Assembly: GCF_000754805.1 (NCBI RefSeq)
Contig: NZ_KN150731.1
Coordinates: forward strand, 1,568,492 to 1,632,491
DNA: 64,000 nt
Reading direction: 5' to 3'
Origin: Yersinia frederiksenii ATCC 33641
GTDB taxonomy: Bacteria; Pseudomonadota; Gammaproteobacteria; Enterobacterales; Enterobacteriaceae
Below are positions 1 to 12,393 of this stretch, one piece after another (the first letter of the stretch is position 1; the number at the start of each line of letters is the position of its first letter). The notes beneath the pieces are model-generated. The model saw only the letters and a list, made by a program, of their open reading frames with translations. It made no database searches and was not told the DNA's origin. The translations under genes were made by a program, and so were the position numbers.

Positions 1-498
1 CTAGAGGCCGTGCTGGGCGATAACTTTGTATTGGTCACGCAAAATATTGATAACTTGCATGAGAAAGCTGGTAGTAAGCGAGTTATCCATATGCATGGTG
101 AACTACTGAAAGTACGTTGCACGCAGTCAGGTCAAGTATTGGACTGGCCAGGTGACCTCAGTGCTGATGAACGTTGCCATTGCTGCCAATTCCCATCGCC
201 ACTGCGACCGCATATTGTGTGGTTTGGTGAGATGCCAATGGGGATGGATGAAATCTATCAGGCACTGGCCGAGGCTGACTTCTTTATCTCTATTGGTACC
301 TCGGGCCATGTTTATCCAGCCGCCGGTTTTGTTCATGAATCAAGCCTGCATGGCGCTCATACCGTCGAGTTAAATCTGGAACCCAGTCAGGTGGAAAGCC
401 AGTTTGATGAAAAGCACTATGGTCTGGCTAGCAAAGTTGTACCAGAATATGTGCGTGAGTTTTTGACCACGCGGGGCGAGAATCGCCAGGACAACTAA
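1..498 (+). CDS. cobB: CobB, NAD-dependent protein deacylase (sirtuin), 3' part only
   Basis: Removes acetyl and other acyl groups from lysines using NAD+. The reading frame is already open at base 1, so the N-terminus, including the first NAD-binding glycines, lies outside the window. Visible family marks are [12 protein letters not shown], the catalytic histidine in HMHGEL, zinc-type cysteines (VRCTQ and CHCC), FGEMP and the late NAD-binding GTSGHVYPA. The product ends normally at TAA. It sits upstream of pepT on the same strand, in the cobB-pepT-roxA-phoQP order known from enteric bacteria. Identification is firm; only the extent is incomplete. Confidence 0.95.
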   Translation, partial: LEAVLGDNFVLVTQNIDNLHEKAGSKRVIHMHGELLKVRCTQSGQVLDWPGDLSADERCHCCQFPSPLRPHIVWFGEMPMGMDEIYQALAEADFFISIGTSGHVYPAAGFVHESSLHGAHTVELNLEPSQVESQFDEKHYGLASKVVPEYVREFLTTRGENRQDN

Positions 499-512
499 TT
501 AATCTTGCTTAA

Positions 513-542
513 TGAGAGCCGCGGCGTGGTTAGCGGCTCTCA
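513..542 (+). terminator. Hairpin after cobB
   Basis: TGAGAGCCGC pairs with GCGGCTCTCA around a 10-base loop, just after the cobB stop. There is no strong T run, so it may be a weak terminator or a 3'-end stabiliser. Confidence 0.55.
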
Positions 543-737
543 ATTATGTGGATCATTTAAGTCATATTGACGGATAAACAAGCAAAATTTTTTGTCGGTT
601 GATGAATAAATCACCAAGCACAGTTTTCATGATGCACCTTATTATTCTGGCTTAAGTTTGTCTAAAGCTGACCTGACGCAATATTTGATCACGATCACTT
701 CCCCATAATGATATTCACTATTATGAGGGTGGGAACC

Positions 738-1973
738 ATGGACAAATTACTCGACCGCTTTTTCAACTATGTTTCTTTTGATACACAAGCAAAAGCCAAT
801 GTAAAATCCGTGCCGAGCACTGAAGGGCAGCGTAAGCTTGCTCAGGCGTTGCAACATGAGTTACAAACGCTGGGCTTTGATCAGGTTAGCTTGAGTGACC
901 ATGGCTGTGTGATGGCAACATTGCCAGCAAATGTTTCCTGGCCGGTCCCCACCATTGGCTTTATTGCCCATCTTGATACCTCTCCCGACTTTTCGGGGAA
1001 AAATGTAAATCCGCAGATTGTCGAAAACTACCGTGGTGGCGATATTGCCTTGGGTATGGGGGACGAAGTTTTGTCTCCGGTGATGTTCCCGGTACTGCAT
1101 CAGTTACTCGGTCAAACATTAATTACCACCGACGGGAAAACCTTGCTGGGCGCAGATGATAAAGCCGGTATTGCAGAAATTATCACTGCGATGGTGCGTT
1201 TAAAGCATAGCAATGTTCCTCATGGGGATATCCGTATTGCATTTACGCCAGATGAAGAGGTGGGGAAAGGCGCGCGCTTCTTTAATGTGGCAGAATTTGA
1301 TGCTCAGTGGGCTTATACCGTGGATGGCGGTGGTGTTGGTGAGTTAGAGTTTGAAAACTTTAATGCGGCGTCGGTGACCATCAAGATTGTCGGTAATAAT
1401 GTGCACCCCGGCAGTGCTAAAGGAGTGATGGTGAATGCATTATCGCTGGCGACCCGTTTTCATCAGGAGTTGCCTGCAGATGAAGCCCCTGAACGCACCG
1501 AAGGTTATGAGGGTTTTTACCACCTACAAAGCATCAAAGGCACAGTTGAACGGGCGGAAATGCACTATATCGTGCGAGATTTCAACCGAGATGGCTTCGA
1601 AGCACGTAAGAAAAATATGGTGGATATTGCCAAACGGATAGGTAAAGGCTTGCACCGTGACTGCTATATAGAAATCGTTATGGATGACAGTTATTACAAT
1701 ATGCGTGAGCATATTATTAAGTATCCACATATTATCGAACTGGCACAGCAGGCAATGCGAGATTGTGATATTACGCCAATTATGCAACCAATCCGCGGTG
1801 GCACTGATGGCGCACAGCTATCTTTCATGGGGCTACCTTGCCCAAATATCTTTACCGGTGGTTATAATTATCATGGTAAACATGAGTTTATTACGCTGGA
1901 GGGAATGGAGAAAGCGGTTGCGGTTATCATGCGGATTGCTGAACTGACGGCTAAACGAGCCAAAGAGGCATAA
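738..1973 (+). CDS. pepT: Peptidase T, aminotripeptidase
   Basis: Zinc metallopeptidase of the M20 family that removes the N-terminal residue of tripeptides in the cytoplasm. Motifs include the metal-binding [12 protein letters not shown] region, [12 protein letters not shown], the [11 protein letters not shown] glutamate pair and the C-terminal GGTDGAQLS and NYHGKHEF. I chose ATG 738 ([11 protein letters not shown]) because it gives 411 residues, matches the family start and removes a non-conserved ten-residue extension from an upstream ATG at 708. GGGT lies just upstream as a ribosome site. It converges with roxA and shares a terminator with it. Confidence 0.97.
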   Translation: MDKLLDRFFNYVSFDTQAKANVKSVPSTEGQRKLAQALQHELQTLGFDQVSLSDHGCVMATLPANVSWPVPTIGFIAHLDTSPDFSGKNVNPQIVENYRGGDIALGMGDEVLSPVMFPVLHQLLGQTLITTDGKTLLGADDKAGIAEIITAMVRLKHSNVPHGDIRIAFTPDEEVGKGARFFNVAEFDAQWAYTVDGGGVGELEFENFNAASVTIKIVGNNVHPGSAKGVMVNALSLATRFHQELPADEAPERTEGYEGFYHLQSIKGTVERAEMHYIVRDFNRDGFEARKKNMVDIAKRIGKGLHRDCYIEIVMDDSYYNMREHIIKYPHIIELAQQAMRDCDITPIMQPIRGGTDGAQLSFMGLPCPNIFTGGYNYHGKHEFITLEGMEKAVAVIMRIAELTAKRAKEA

Positions 1974-1988
1974 GTTTAGCAGCCCGAT

Positions 1989-2017
1989 AAAAAACGCCCC
2001 GATAAACGGGGCGTTTT
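1989..2017. terminator. Bidirectional terminator between pepT and roxA
   Basis: AAAACGCCCC and GGGGCGTTTT form a perfect ten-pair stem around a 7-base loop. A-rich and T-rich flanks serve both the plus-strand pepT and minus-strand roxA messages. Confidence 0.9.
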
Positions 2018-2036
2018 GTCTTCTAAGCGACAGATA

Positions 2037-3158
2037 TCAGTCGATAAAATACCAATAGCCGCTATTCACCAATGTGGTCAACATCGCCAGGAACGAAGGG
2101 TCTTCCAGTGCTTCACCCAGTTTTGCAGCATCAATACTGTAATGTTGGCATAGTGCATCGGCAGCCTGTAAGTGCGGCGTATCAATCAATTCACCGTTAG
2201 CAAAACACTGCTGACCAATGCGTAGCACGCGCAGACCACTAAGTCGTTGTAATTCTTCACCTTGCTGGAGTAATTCATAAATATCCCCAGCCTGATAAGG
2301 TGGCTCCGGTGGTGCCAGATCCAGCTCATGGCGGGATTGCGAGATAAATTCGCCAAACCAACTTTGGAAATCTTCAGGCTGCTGAACTAAATCCAACATC
2401 ATTGCCCGCAGCTTATCGACTTCTTGTGATTTAATTTCTGCCGGATGTTCTCGCAGTTGTAAGTCAGGGTCGCTGTAGCGGTAGCTACCTAACTCACGTG
2501 AAAGGACATAATCAGCAAAGCCGCTGACTAATTCACGCGCATTAGGTGCGCGGAAACCAACCGAGTAATTTAATGCATTTTCAAGCGCATAGCCTTCATG
2601 AGGAAAGCCCGGTGGAATATAGAGAATATCACCTGGCTCCATCTCTTCATCAATAATGGCGTCGAAAGGCCCCACTTGCAGTAAGTCTGGGTGTGGGCAA
2701 TGCTGCTTCATTTCTGTTTTTTCACCGACTCGCCAGCGGCGACGACCAGTGCCTTGAATAATAAAGACATCATACTGGTCGAAATGTGGGCCAACGCCGC
2801 CACCCGGAACAGAGAAGGAGACCATTAAGTCATCCATGCGCCAATCTGATAGCGGGCGGAATGGGCGCATTAACGCGGCGGCGGGTTCATGCCAATGGTC
2901 AACAGCCTGCACAAGAAGCGACCAGTTGGTTTCACCTAAATGGTCAAAACTCTCGAATGGGCCGTGACTGACTTGCCAACTGCCATCTTCATGACTGACC
3001 AAACGGCTGTCTACTTCATTTTCCATCGCCAAGCCAGCAAGCTCATCAGGCGAAAGTGGGTCAATAAAGTTTTTAAAGCCACGTTTGAGAATAACGGGGC
3101 GTTTCTGCCAATAGCGTTGCAGAAAATCAGGCCAGTCGAGATCGAGTTGATAATCCAT
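2037..3158 (-). CDS. roxA: RoxA, ribosomal protein uL16 arginine 3-hydroxylase (YcfD)
   Basis: JmjC-type 2-oxoglutarate/Fe(II) oxygenase that hydroxylates an arginine of ribosomal protein L16. The iron-binding H-x-D is in PHFDQYDVF and the distal histidine is in PPGFPHEGYAL; the C-terminal winged-helix part is complete. Start MDYQLDLDW at 3158 gives 373 residues, the usual length; the longer upstream start is not conserved. A GGAA-type site precedes it. It follows phoQ on the minus strand with an 83-base gap. Confidence 0.95.
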   Translation of the reverse strand: MDYQLDLDWPDFLQRYWQKRPVILKRGFKNFIDPLSPDELAGLAMENEVDSRLVSHEDGSWQVSHGPFESFDHLGETNWSLLVQAVDHWHEPAAALMRPFRPLSDWRMDDLMVSFSVPGGGVGPHFDQYDVFIIQGTGRRRWRVGEKTEMKQHCPHPDLLQVGPFDAIIDEEMEPGDILYIPPGFPHEGYALENALNYSVGFRAPNARELVSGFADYVLSRELGSYRYSDPDLQLREHPAEIKSQEVDKLRAMMLDLVQQPEDFQSWFGEFISQSRHELDLAPPEPPYQAGDIYELLQQGEELQRLSGLRVLRIGQQCFANGELIDTPHLQAADALCQHYSIDAAKLGEALEDPSFLAMLTTLVNSGYWYFID

Positions 3159-3241
3159 GTTTATTCCAGGAAGGGGGTGAACTTGCCAGTGATTATAACG
3201 GATGCCTGCCAACAGTATCAGGTACTAACCGGCAAATTTTA

Positions 3242-4696
3242 TTAATCAGTGTGATAATCATGTTGCTGGCCAAAGGTCACCATCATTCTTGCTCCCCCCA
3301 AGGGGCTTTCAGTGATGGTTATCTTACCTTGATACTGTTCAATAATTTCTGCTGCAACCGATAATCCAAGACCTTGGCCAGGGCGTAAAGTATCGACTCG
3401 TTGACCCCGTTGGAAAATTAACTGCCGTTTACTTTCAGGGATACCGGGGCCATCATCATCAACAACAATAGTCAGTTGTTTTTCAGAGTGTAGGGCGGTT
3501 ATCTCAACGAATTCCAAGCAGTATTTACAGGCATTCTCCAGCACATTGCCCATCACTTCCATAAAGTCATTTCGCTCACCAAGGAAGGTCACTTCCGGTG
3601 AGATATCGAGTGTGAGTACCACGCCTTTACGCTGATAAACTTTATTCAGCGCGCTACACAAGCTATCTAGTAGGGCAGGGACTGAGTGAATTTCACGGAC
3701 TAAAACATTATGTTCGGAGCGCATACTGGCACGGTGCAAGTAATAGCCAATTTGCTGAGAAATGCGGCTTATCTGCTCCAGCATAATAGGCTCGACCTCC
3801 TCAATGGTGGTCTGCTTACCGGTGCGTAAAGAACGCAATGTTGTTTGCAATACCGCCAATGGAGTTTTGAGGCTATGGGTAAGGTCTGACAGCGTGGTGC
3901 GGTATTTGGTATAACGCTGGCGTTCATTGGTTAGCAATATATTGAGATTACGTACCAAGCTTTGCAATTCACGCGGGGGATTCTCATCTAACTGATCGCG
4001 CTCGCCTTTCTCTAGCTGACTTATCTGGCTGACTAATGCTTTAATCGGCCTTAAACTCCAATAAGCGGCTAGCCACAGTAAGGGTACAACTAACAGTAAG
4101 TTAGCCAGTAAAACATAGCTAAACCAATTCCAAACCAAGTCTGAACGCTGTAATTCTTGTGGGATCGTATCGACGACGACAATGCTGAGTTGTGGCAAGC
4201 GGGAGGTCGCAGGGTAAGTATTGACTGAGACGGAGTGCGTTAATGCGCTACTGTCAGTATCGTCATATTTTTTTAGCTGATCTTGGGCTTTGGGGTTATC
4301 ACCCAGCATCATGCTACTGATATGTGTCCCGGTATCAAGCTCGTAGAAGCCCGGTTTTTGTAGCCAGCTTTTTTCGATATGAGATTCAAGTTCAGGGACA
4401 TGGCGCTGACGCCAGAGAATATTGCCATCTTTATCGTAAATCAGAACCAGTGTGGGAATATTCAGTTCAAGTTCGGGAGGTACCGAGATGCTGAGGCGGT
4501 TGTCATGCCACTGCGCCAGACTGAAAAATAAATTACTTTCACCTCGATGTGCGCTGAAAGTATTTTTATCAAAACTGACAATATAGCCGACTACGGCAAC
4601 CATGCCATAGGATAGCGACAGCGCTAAGATGACACCTGCTGTCGCCATAAGAAAGCGAGCACGAAGGGAGAACGGTTTACTATTTTTCCTGAGCAT
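3242..4696 (-). CDS. phoQ: PhoQ, sensor histidine kinase for Mg2+, pH and cationic peptides
   Basis: Inner-membrane sensor that phosphorylates PhoP. Residues about 15-40 and 190-215 are the two membrane helices flanking a periplasmic PAS-like domain. HAMP follows, then the H-box [11 protein letters not shown] with the phospho-accepting His, N-box [10 protein letters not shown] and ATP motifs DDDGPGIPE and GQGLGLS. The divalent-cation patch facing the membrane reads YDDTDSS, with fewer acidic residues than the E. coli stretch. It starts 5 bases after phoP, so the two are cotranslated. Full length at 484 residues. Confidence 0.97.
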   Translation of the reverse strand: MLRKNSKPFSLRARFLMATAGVILALSLSYGMVAVVGYIVSFDKNTFSAHRGESNLFFSLAQWHDNRLSISVPPELELNIPTLVLIYDKDGNILWRQRHVPELESHIEKSWLQKPGFYELDTGTHISSMMLGDNPKAQDQLKKYDDTDSSALTHSVSVNTYPATSRLPQLSIVVVDTIPQELQRSDLVWNWFSYVLLANLLLVVPLLWLAAYWSLRPIKALVSQISQLEKGERDQLDENPPRELQSLVRNLNILLTNERQRYTKYRTTLSDLTHSLKTPLAVLQTTLRSLRTGKQTTIEEVEPIMLEQISRISQQIGYYLHRASMRSEHNVLVREIHSVPALLDSLCSALNKVYQRKGVVLTLDISPEVTFLGERNDFMEVMGNVLENACKYCLEFVEITALHSEKQLTIVVDDDGPGIPESKRQLIFQRGQRVDTLRPGQGLGLSVAAEIIEQYQGKITITESPLGGARMMVTFGQQHDYHTD

Positions 4697-4701
4697 GTTG
4701 T

Positions 4702-5373
4702 CTAGTTGGCGTCAAAACGGTATCCCTGACCACGGATGGTCGTAATCACTTCACCTTCATGTTCTGCCTGCAGTTTTTTACGCAAGCGGCCCATTAGGAC
4801 ATCGATAGTGTGGCTTTCACGCAGTTCTGCATCAGGATAGAGTTGCAGCATTAATGTATCTTTACTGACCACTTTGCCAGCATTACGAATAAGGGTTTCA
4901 ATAATGGTGTATTCGAAAGCCGTCAGTTTGATTTGCTGCTGATTGACACTCAACTCTCGTCGCGAGAGGTCAATCTGGAATGGTGGAAAATCAATGACTT
5001 GGGATGCCAGCCCGATATTGCGTCGCATCAATGCCTGTATCCGCGCAATGACTTCTTCCAGATGAAAAGGCTTGGTCACATAATCATCGGCACCTGCTTC
5101 CAATACAGCGACTTTATCTTGCCAACTTTCTCGCGCTGTCAGCACCAGAATAGGCAAATTAGTCTGATGACTACGCCAGCGACGGATAAGGCTCAAACCA
5201 TCTTCACCCGGTAAGCCAAGATCGATAATTGCGATATCTGGAGCATGTTCTTGTAAGAAATAGTCTGCCTCTTTGGCATCTTCCGCTGCATCAACTTGAT
5301 GGCCCATCTCGCGCATTTGCACGGTAAGGTGGTGACGCAACAAAGCATTATCTTCGACAACCAGAACCCGCAT
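4702..5373 (-). CDS. phoP: PhoP, OmpR-family response regulator
   Basis: DNA-binding partner of PhoQ. The receiver domain (residues 1-115) has the acidic pair in VEDNALL, phospho-acceptor Asp in [11 protein letters not shown] and Lys in VTKPFH. The winged helix (about 125-223) ends in the typical [12 protein letters not shown]. Length 223 matches the family. GAGGAA lies upstream of the start. It lies 70 bases downstream of an outer-membrane protein gene on the same strand, and no clear PhoP box was found in that gap, so it may depend partly on the PhoP-type promoter further upstream. Confidence 0.98.
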   Translation of the reverse strand: MRVLVVEDNALLRHHLTVQMREMGHQVDAAEDAKEADYFLQEHAPDIAIIDLGLPGEDGLSLIRRWRSHQTNLPILVLTARESWQDKVAVLEAGADDYVTKPFHLEEVIARIQALMRRNIGLASQVIDFPPFQIDLSRRELSVNQQQIKLTAFEYTIIETLIRNAGKVVSKDTLMLQLYPDAELRESHTIDVLMGRLRKKLQAEHEGEVITTIRGQGYRFDAN

Positions 5374-5398
5374 ACCACATTCCTCGATAATCGTTAAC

Positions 5399-5419
5399 CG
5401 GGTAATCTAATATTACCCG
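5399..5419 (-). other. Hairpin between the barrel gene and phoP
   Basis: CGGGTAA and TTACCCG form a 7-pair stem with a 7-base loop. In the direction of phoP it is not followed by a T run, so it looks more like a processing or partial-attenuation element than a full terminator. Confidence 0.45.
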
Positions 5420-5443
5420 ACAAGTAAAAATTAAAACAGTTAC

Positions 5444-6067
5444 TTAGAAGTTGTAACGTAAACCGACTTGCATCGCCTGATCGCTGACTTTCCAGTTATG
5501 GTAGGTATAGCCGACTTCTGCAGCAAGGTTTTGTGTCAATGCATAATCAGTCATAACTCGCGCTTCATGGAAGGCACGACCATCATAGTTTGCTAAACGG
5601 TAAGCAACGTCCAGGCCAACATCTTGGGACAACTTGCTTTTGATACCGACTTCGCCGGTAGCACTGTTATAAGTATTGGTTTTTTTACCGTCTTTGCTGG
5701 CATCAAATACCATGGCGTGGCGACTACCACCAACTAAGGTATAAAAATCAATATTAGGTGAGAAAGCAAAATGGTAGCCCAGCCCAAGTACGGCTTCTGC
5801 TAAGCCACGGTCACTATTGGCAATACTATTTATACGGCCATCAATAAACAGGTCATTATCAAAACCATAACCACCGTTAAGATAAATTCCACCCATATCT
5901 CGTTTACCGACATGGCTGTAATTATTTTGGTCAAATTGCTTATCGAAACGAGCATTATTGCTGATGGAACCGTATTGTAAACCACCAGCAACATAGGTGT
6001 AATCAGCCGCCATGGTGGCATTACAAGTCCCAAGCAAGGCGAAGGTGAGTAGTGTTTGCTTTAACAT
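5444..6067 (-). CDS. Outer-membrane beta-barrel protein, function unknown, PhoP box upstream
   Basis: A 207-residue protein with a clear signal peptide (cleavage near MAADYTY). The mature chain is made of alternating amphipathic strands rich in Tyr and Gly and ends in GLRYNF, the C-terminal aromatic signature for outer-membrane insertion. Its size suits an 8-10-strand barrel. I do not recognise a named family. It lies between purB and phoP, a place empty in E. coli. A perfect PhoP box with a correctly spaced -10 element precedes it, so I infer that it belongs to the PhoP regulon and probably acts in envelope remodelling or defence. It might also be read into phoPQ. Confidence 0.85.
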   Translation of the reverse strand: MLKQTLLTFALLGTCNATMAADYTYVAGGLQYGSISNNARFDKQFDQNNYSHVGKRDMGGIYLNGGYGFDNDLFIDGRINSIANSDRGLAEAVLGLGYHFAFSPNIDFYTLVGGSRHAMVFDASKDGKKTNTYNSATGEVGIKSKLSQDVGLDVAYRLANYDGRAFHEARVMTDYALTQNLAAEVGYTYHNWKVSDQAMQVGLRYNF

Positions 6068-6114
6068 AATGATAATAGCTCCTGCGGTTAGAAAGTCCTT
6101 TTGACATCAAGCGT

Positions 6115-6149
6115 ATTATCAATGACAACGGCTAAACCGGGGCTAAACA
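6115..6149 (-). promoter_or_regulatory. PhoP-activated promoter of the barrel gene
   Basis: On the minus strand TGTTTA-GCCCC-GGTTTA (6133-6149) is an exact direct-repeat PhoP box. Exactly 12 bases later comes the -10 hexamer GATAAT (6115-6120), the arrangement of classic PhoP-activated promoters. Transcription would begin near 6108, giving a leader of about 40 bases. Confidence 0.85.
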
Positions 6150-6186
6150 GGGGGCGAGCACAAAGGAATAAGAAAAGAGAGAGGAT

Positions 6187-6216
6187 ATACAGGTGGCATT
6201 AATCCACCACCTGTAT
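6187..6216 (-). terminator. purB terminator
   Basis: ATACAGGTGG and CCACCTGTAT make a ten-pair stem followed on the minus strand by a pyrimidine-rich T tract. It ends the purB message before the PhoP promoter. Confidence 0.75.
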
Positions 6217-6230
6217 TGATGGTCATAACA

Positions 6231-8253
<2,023 letters not shown>

Positions 8254-8293
8254 GGTTACTCCTGTAAGATTGCTGGCTGGGTTGATGACAGAT

Positions 8294-9415
8294 TTAGCTT
8301 GCTACCGAACCAGTCAGTGGATAACGCTCTTCAATAATCCCGCCGCCGAGGCAGACTTCACCTTGATAGAAGACCGCAGATTGCCCAGGGGTTACCGCCG
8401 CGACTGGCTCATCAAAGCGAACTTCAACACGTTCGTCATCCAGTGGCGTCACGGTGCAAGGAATATCCTGCTGGCGATAACGGGTTTTCACCACACAGCG
8501 GAAAGCCTCTGTTACCGGCTCTCTGTCAACCCAGTGCAGCTGTTGAGCAATCAGGCCAACAGACATTAAACGCGGATGTTCATGCCCTTGAGCAACCACC
8601 AAGATGTTATTGGCGACATCTTTATCCGCAACATACCATGGGTCATCACCGCCATCTTTGGTGCCGCCGATGCCCAATCCTTTGCGCTGGCCCAGAGTGT
8701 GGTACATCAACCCCTGGTGCTCGCCCATAGGCTGACCATCGACCGTCATAATAGGGCCGGGTTGAGCAGGGAGGTAGCGCCCGAGGAAGTCACGGAATTT
8801 GCGCTCGCCAATAAAGCAGATCCCGGTAGAGTCTTTTTTCTTCGCAGTAACCAGCTCTAGCTGTTCGGCAATGCGACGAACTTCAGGCTTTTCCAGCTCA
8901 CCGACCGGGAACAAACTTTGAGCGAGTTGTTCATGACTTAAGGTATAGAGGAAATAGCTTTGGTCTTTATTGCCATCCAAGCCCCGTAATAAGCGGCTTT
9001 TACCGTCAACATCCTGACGGCGAACATAATGACCGGTAGCGATGTAGTCCGCCCCCAAATCTTCGGCAGCGAACTCAAGGAAAGCTTTAAATTTGATCTC
9101 TTTATTGCACAGAATATCGGGGTTAGGTGTACGCCCGGCTTTATATTCTTCCAGGAACAATTCGAACACGTTATCCCAGTATTCTGCGGCAAAATTGACG
9201 GTGTGCAACTCCATGCCCAGCTTGTCACATACTGCTTGAGCATCGGCCAAATCGGTCGCTGCTGAGCAATATTCTTCGTCATCATCCTCTTCCCAGTTCT
9301 TCATGAACAAACCGGCAACTTGATAACCCTGTTGCTGGAGCAGGTAAGCGGAAACGGAAGAATCGACACCGCCGGACATACCGACGATTACTTTTTTCTG
9401 GCTGTTATCTGACAT
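8294..9415 (-). CDS. mnmA: MnmA, tRNA-specific 2-thiouridylase
   Basis: Inserts sulfur at C2 of the wobble uridine in tRNA Lys, Glu and Gln, taking sulfur from IscS through the Tus relay. It has the PP-loop GMSGGVDSS at residues 12-20, the catalytic cysteine in [11 protein letters not shown] and the second in [10 protein letters not shown], followed by the C-terminal beta-barrel. Length 373 is normal. It heads a mnmA-hflD-purB group on the minus strand. Confidence 0.97.
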   Translation of the reverse strand: MSDNSQKKVIVGMSGGVDSSVSAYLLQQQGYQVAGLFMKNWEEDDDEEYCSAATDLADAQAVCDKLGMELHTVNFAAEYWDNVFELFLEEYKAGRTPNPDILCNKEIKFKAFLEFAAEDLGADYIATGHYVRRQDVDGKSRLLRGLDGNKDQSYFLYTLSHEQLAQSLFPVGELEKPEVRRIAEQLELVTAKKKDSTGICFIGERKFRDFLGRYLPAQPGPIMTVDGQPMGEHQGLMYHTLGQRKGLGIGGTKDGGDDPWYVADKDVANNILVVAQGHEHPRLMSVGLIAQQLHWVDREPVTEAFRCVVKTRYRQQDIPCTVTPLDDERVEVRFDEPVAAVTPGQSAVFYQGEVCLGGGIIEERYPLTGSVAS

Positions 9416-9588
9416 GGGAGTCTCACTAACGTAAATACCAAACTATTGGATGAAGGTTATGTGGATGCGTTACCCGAATAACTTCCCAACACCGGTTAGG
9501 CATTATAAAAACAAGCGCCGGATTTTATCACGTTGACCGCGTTGCTGCATGGTAGATTCGCAATTACCTGCATAAATCCAATCGACTT

Positions 9589-10035
9589 TTATAACGGCCA
9601 ATTAAATGAGCCAACCAGATCAAGGGAATAACGTTCCGGTTGCTGATAGCAGCGGATACTTTCCGCCACCAAAGGGGAACGTAAATTAGACGATTGCAGT
9701 ATCTCATCGGCAGTGAGCCACAGACAGCAATCAATATCACTGTCATGGGGTTCTGTTGGTAATTGTTGTTGTAATTCAATGACAAAAGCGAAGCGTAAGA
9801 ATGGCGTTTTATCCGGAGCTAGCCATTGATGCATGCGCAGAAAAGTGTGCGGAGTAGCACGAATGCCGGTTTCTTCCCACAATTCTCTTTCTGCTGCTTG
9901 CAATAAGGTTTCATCAGCCTCCAAATGACCCGCTGGTTGATTCCATAATTTTTTGCCATTTATTGTCTCTTCGACAACTAAAAATTTGCCTTGCGCGTGA
10001 ACGATACAAGCGACAGTCACATGGGGCTTAAACAT
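9589..10035 (-). CDS. nudJ: NudJ, Nudix phosphatase (YmfB)
   Basis: Hydrolyses nucleoside tri- and diphosphates and, in E. coli, the thiamine precursor HMP-PP. The Nudix box is seen as [20 protein letters not shown] followed by TGI at about residues 37-60. The 148-residue length fits. Its start overlaps the 3' end of rluE by 8 bases, which implies translational coupling in a rluE-nudJ unit. Confidence 0.94.
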   Translation of the reverse strand: MFKPHVTVACIVHAQGKFLVVEETINGKKLWNQPAGHLEADETLLQAAERELWEETGIRATPHTFLRMHQWLAPDKTPFLRFAFVIELQQQLPTEPHDSDIDCCLWLTADEILQSSNLRSPLVAESIRCYQQPERYSLDLVGSFNWPL

Positions 10036-10654
10036 GGTTTATCTCCTTCCATTCGCCTGGTTGTAAATTACCAAGGCTCAAATTTCCCATACTAAAACGA
10101 ATCAGGCGCAGGGTAGGGAAGCCAACATGGGCTGTCATTCTACGAACTTGCCGGTTACGCCCTTCGAAAAGGGTGATTTTCACCCAACTTGTCGGAATGT
10201 TTTTACGTTCTCTGATGGGCGGATTTCGAGGCCATAGCCATTCAGGCTCATCAACCAACTCGGCTCCCGCGGGCAAGGTCGGGCCATCTTTTAAGCTAAT
10301 ACCCCGTCTTAATTGCATGAGTGCGTCATCTCCCGGCACTCCCTCTACTTGCACAAAATAGACTTTACCGGTTTTTTGGGCCGGCTGCGTAAGCTTGGCT
10401 TGTAACTTGCCATCATTAGTTAATACCAGCAAACCTTCACTATCACGATCAAGACGTCCTGCGGCATAAACATCATTAAAAGGGATAAATTCCTTCAAAG
10501 TGGCGCGTCCGGACTCATCGGTAAATTGAGGTAATACATCAAAAGGCTTGTTGAATAACAGGACTCGCCGTGGGGATAGGGGCTTCCCCAGCTTAGCGGG
10601 TGCATTGGTGCTGAATCGGTTAACTTTGTGATTTTTAACAGAGAATTTATTCAT
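10028..10654 (-). CDS. rluE: RluE, 23S rRNA pseudouridine(2457) synthase
   Basis: Makes pseudouridine at position 2457 of 23S rRNA. The catalytic Asp lies in [18 protein letters not shown]. Other RsuA/RluB/E marks are [28 protein letters not shown] and the basic, unstructured N-terminus. I chose the ATG at 10654 (MNKFSVKNH) with GGAA upstream; a start ten codons earlier at 10684 would run into the icd promoter region. It is divergent from icd. Confidence 0.94.
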   Translation of the reverse strand: MNKFSVKNHKVNRFSTNAPAKLGKPLSPRRVLLFNKPFDVLPQFTDESGRATLKEFIPFNDVYAAGRLDRDSEGLLVLTNDGKLQAKLTQPAQKTGKVYFVQVEGVPGDDALMQLRRGISLKDGPTLPAGAELVDEPEWLWPRNPPIRERKNIPTSWVKITLFEGRNRQVRRMTAHVGFPTLRLIRFSMGNLSLGNLQPGEWKEINHV

Positions 10655-10784
10655 GATTATTGCGATTCCGAATGATGAGCGCATTATACCTCAATCCGTT
10701 TCGGATTGGCGCGGAGCGAATATTCAAGTAGTATTGACACGAATCTTACAAGGCATTAACAAAATTGCGCTGAAGGAGAGGTTG

Positions 10785-12038
10785 ATGGAAAGCAAAGTCG
10801 TTGTTCCGGCAGAAGGTAAGAAAATTACTGTCGATGCTCAGGGTAAACTGGTTGTTCCGCATAATCCGATCATTCCATTTATTGAAGGTGACGGTATTGG
10901 TGTTGATGTGACCCCAGCCATGATTAACGTGGTAGATGCTGCGGTTAAGAAAGCCTATAACGGTGAGCGTAAAATCTCCTGGATGGAAATCTACACCGGT
11001 GAGAAATCTACCCATGTTTATGGCAAAGATGTTTGGCTGCCAGAAGAAACATTGGATCTGATCCGTGATTACCGTGTAGCAATTAAAGGCCCGTTGACCA
11101 CGCCAGTGGGCGGCGGTATTCGTTCTCTGAACGTGGCTTTGCGCCAACAACTCGATTTGTATGTGTGCCTGCGCCCTGTGCGTTATTACGAAGGTACTCC
11201 AAGCCCGGTAAAACACCCTGAATTGACTAACATGGTAATTTTCCGCGAAAACGCTGAGGATATCTATGCGGGCATCGAATGGAAAGCCGGTTCACCAGAA
11301 GCTGAGAAAGTGATCAAGTTCCTGCGTGAAGAGATGGGCGTGAAGAAAATCCGTTTCCCTGAACAATGTGGTATCGGTGTAAAACCTTGTTCAGAAGAAG
11401 GGACCAAGCGTTTGGTTCGTGCTGCAATTGAGTATGCGATTACCAATGATCGTGAATCAGTCACTCTGGTTCATAAAGGCAACATTATGAAATTCACCGA
11501 AGGCGCATTTAAAGACTGGGGTTACCAGTTAGCGCGTGAGGAATTTGGTGGTGAGCTGATTGACGGCGGTCCTTGGGTTAAAATCAAGAACCCAAACAAT
11601 GGCAAAGATATCATTGTTAAAGATGTCATTGCCGATGCTTTCTTACAGCAAATTCTGCTGCGCCCTGCTGAATATGATGTGATTGCCTGCATGAACTTGA
11701 ACGGCGATTACATTTCTGACGCATTGGCTGCACAGGTTGGTGGTATTGGTATTGCCCCTGGTGCCAACATTGGTGATGAATGTGCTCTGTTTGAAGCCAC
11801 ACACGGTACTGCACCAAAATATGCCGGTCAGGACAAAGTCAACCCAGGCTCAATCATTCTGTCCGCAGAAATGATGCTGCGTCACATGGGCTGGTTCGAA
11901 GCGGCTGATTTAATTATCAAAGGCACTGAAGGCGCAATCCAGGCCAAGACAGTGACTTACGATTTCGAACGTCTGATGGACGGCGCTAAACTGTTGAAAT
12001 GCAGTGAATTCGGCGACGCCATTATTAAACATATGTAA
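10785..12038 (+). CDS. icd: Isocitrate dehydrogenase (NADP+)
   Basis: TCA-cycle enzyme converting isocitrate to 2-oxoglutarate. Substrate and regulatory marks include [13 protein letters not shown], whose serine is the AceK phosphorylation site in E. coli, and the signature [20 protein letters not shown] with the metal-binding aspartates. Start ATG 10785 ([12 protein letters not shown]) follows a strong GAAGGAGAG site and gives 417 residues. In E. coli the 3' end of icd is the attachment site of prophage e14; here the coding end ([10 protein letters not shown]) is intact and no prophage follows. Confidence 0.98.
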   Translation: MESKVVVPAEGKKITVDAQGKLVVPHNPIIPFIEGDGIGVDVTPAMINVVDAAVKKAYNGERKISWMEIYTGEKSTHVYGKDVWLPEETLDLIRDYRVAIKGPLTTPVGGGIRSLNVALRQQLDLYVCLRPVRYYEGTPSPVKHPELTNMVIFRENAEDIYAGIEWKAGSPEAEKVIKFLREEMGVKKIRFPEQCGIGVKPCSEEGTKRLVRAAIEYAITNDRESVTLVHKGNIMKFTEGAFKDWGYQLAREEFGGELIDGGPWVKIKNPNNGKDIIVKDVIADAFLQQILLRPAEYDVIACMNLNGDYISDALAAQVGGIGIAPGANIGDECALFEATHGTAPKYAGQDKVNPGSIILSAEMMLRHMGWFEAADLIIKGTEGAIQAKTVTYDFERLMDGAKLLKCSEFGDAIIKHM

Positions 12039-12054
12039 TTCTGCTCTATCGATA

Positions 12055-12087
12055 AAACTTCACGGGGCTTAGGCTTCCGTGAGGTTT
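12055..12087 (+). terminator. icd terminator
   Basis: AAACTTCACGG pairs with CCGTGAGGTTT (one G-T pair) over a short loop, 17 bases after the icd stop. The T run is short. Confidence 0.65.
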
Positions 12088-12393
12088 ATCACCGGTCAAT
12101 CATTCCTGCGCAAAACTCCTGCAAAATAATTTAACAATACTGATATGGGTTCGTTGCTCAACTTTCAGAGAAAAAAGCAAAAATGATCAACCACTTGTTA
12201 TCCGCGCCCGGTCACCATTGACACAATAATATGAAGAAAATATTTGACTGATTATGGTAACTCTTTATCCTTTACCGCAAAGTTATTCGGCATACTGCTG
12301 CCCATTATTTTTACTGAGTTTATTAAATCATCAGTATTCAAGAAATTATAAAAATTTATTTTTATTTTCTCTCTTAAAACAGAGGCTTATATT
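12088..12393. other. AT-rich spacer between icd and the glycosyltransferase
   Basis: About 306 bases without a convincing gene. It probably contains the promoter of the next gene. I see no att-type repeat of the icd end and no phage remnant. Confidence 0.5.

Noticed and set aside
10653-10784. Longer N-terminus for icd
   Set aside because: Adds 44 non-conserved residues and overlaps rluE; the internal ATG 10785 has a strong ribosome site.
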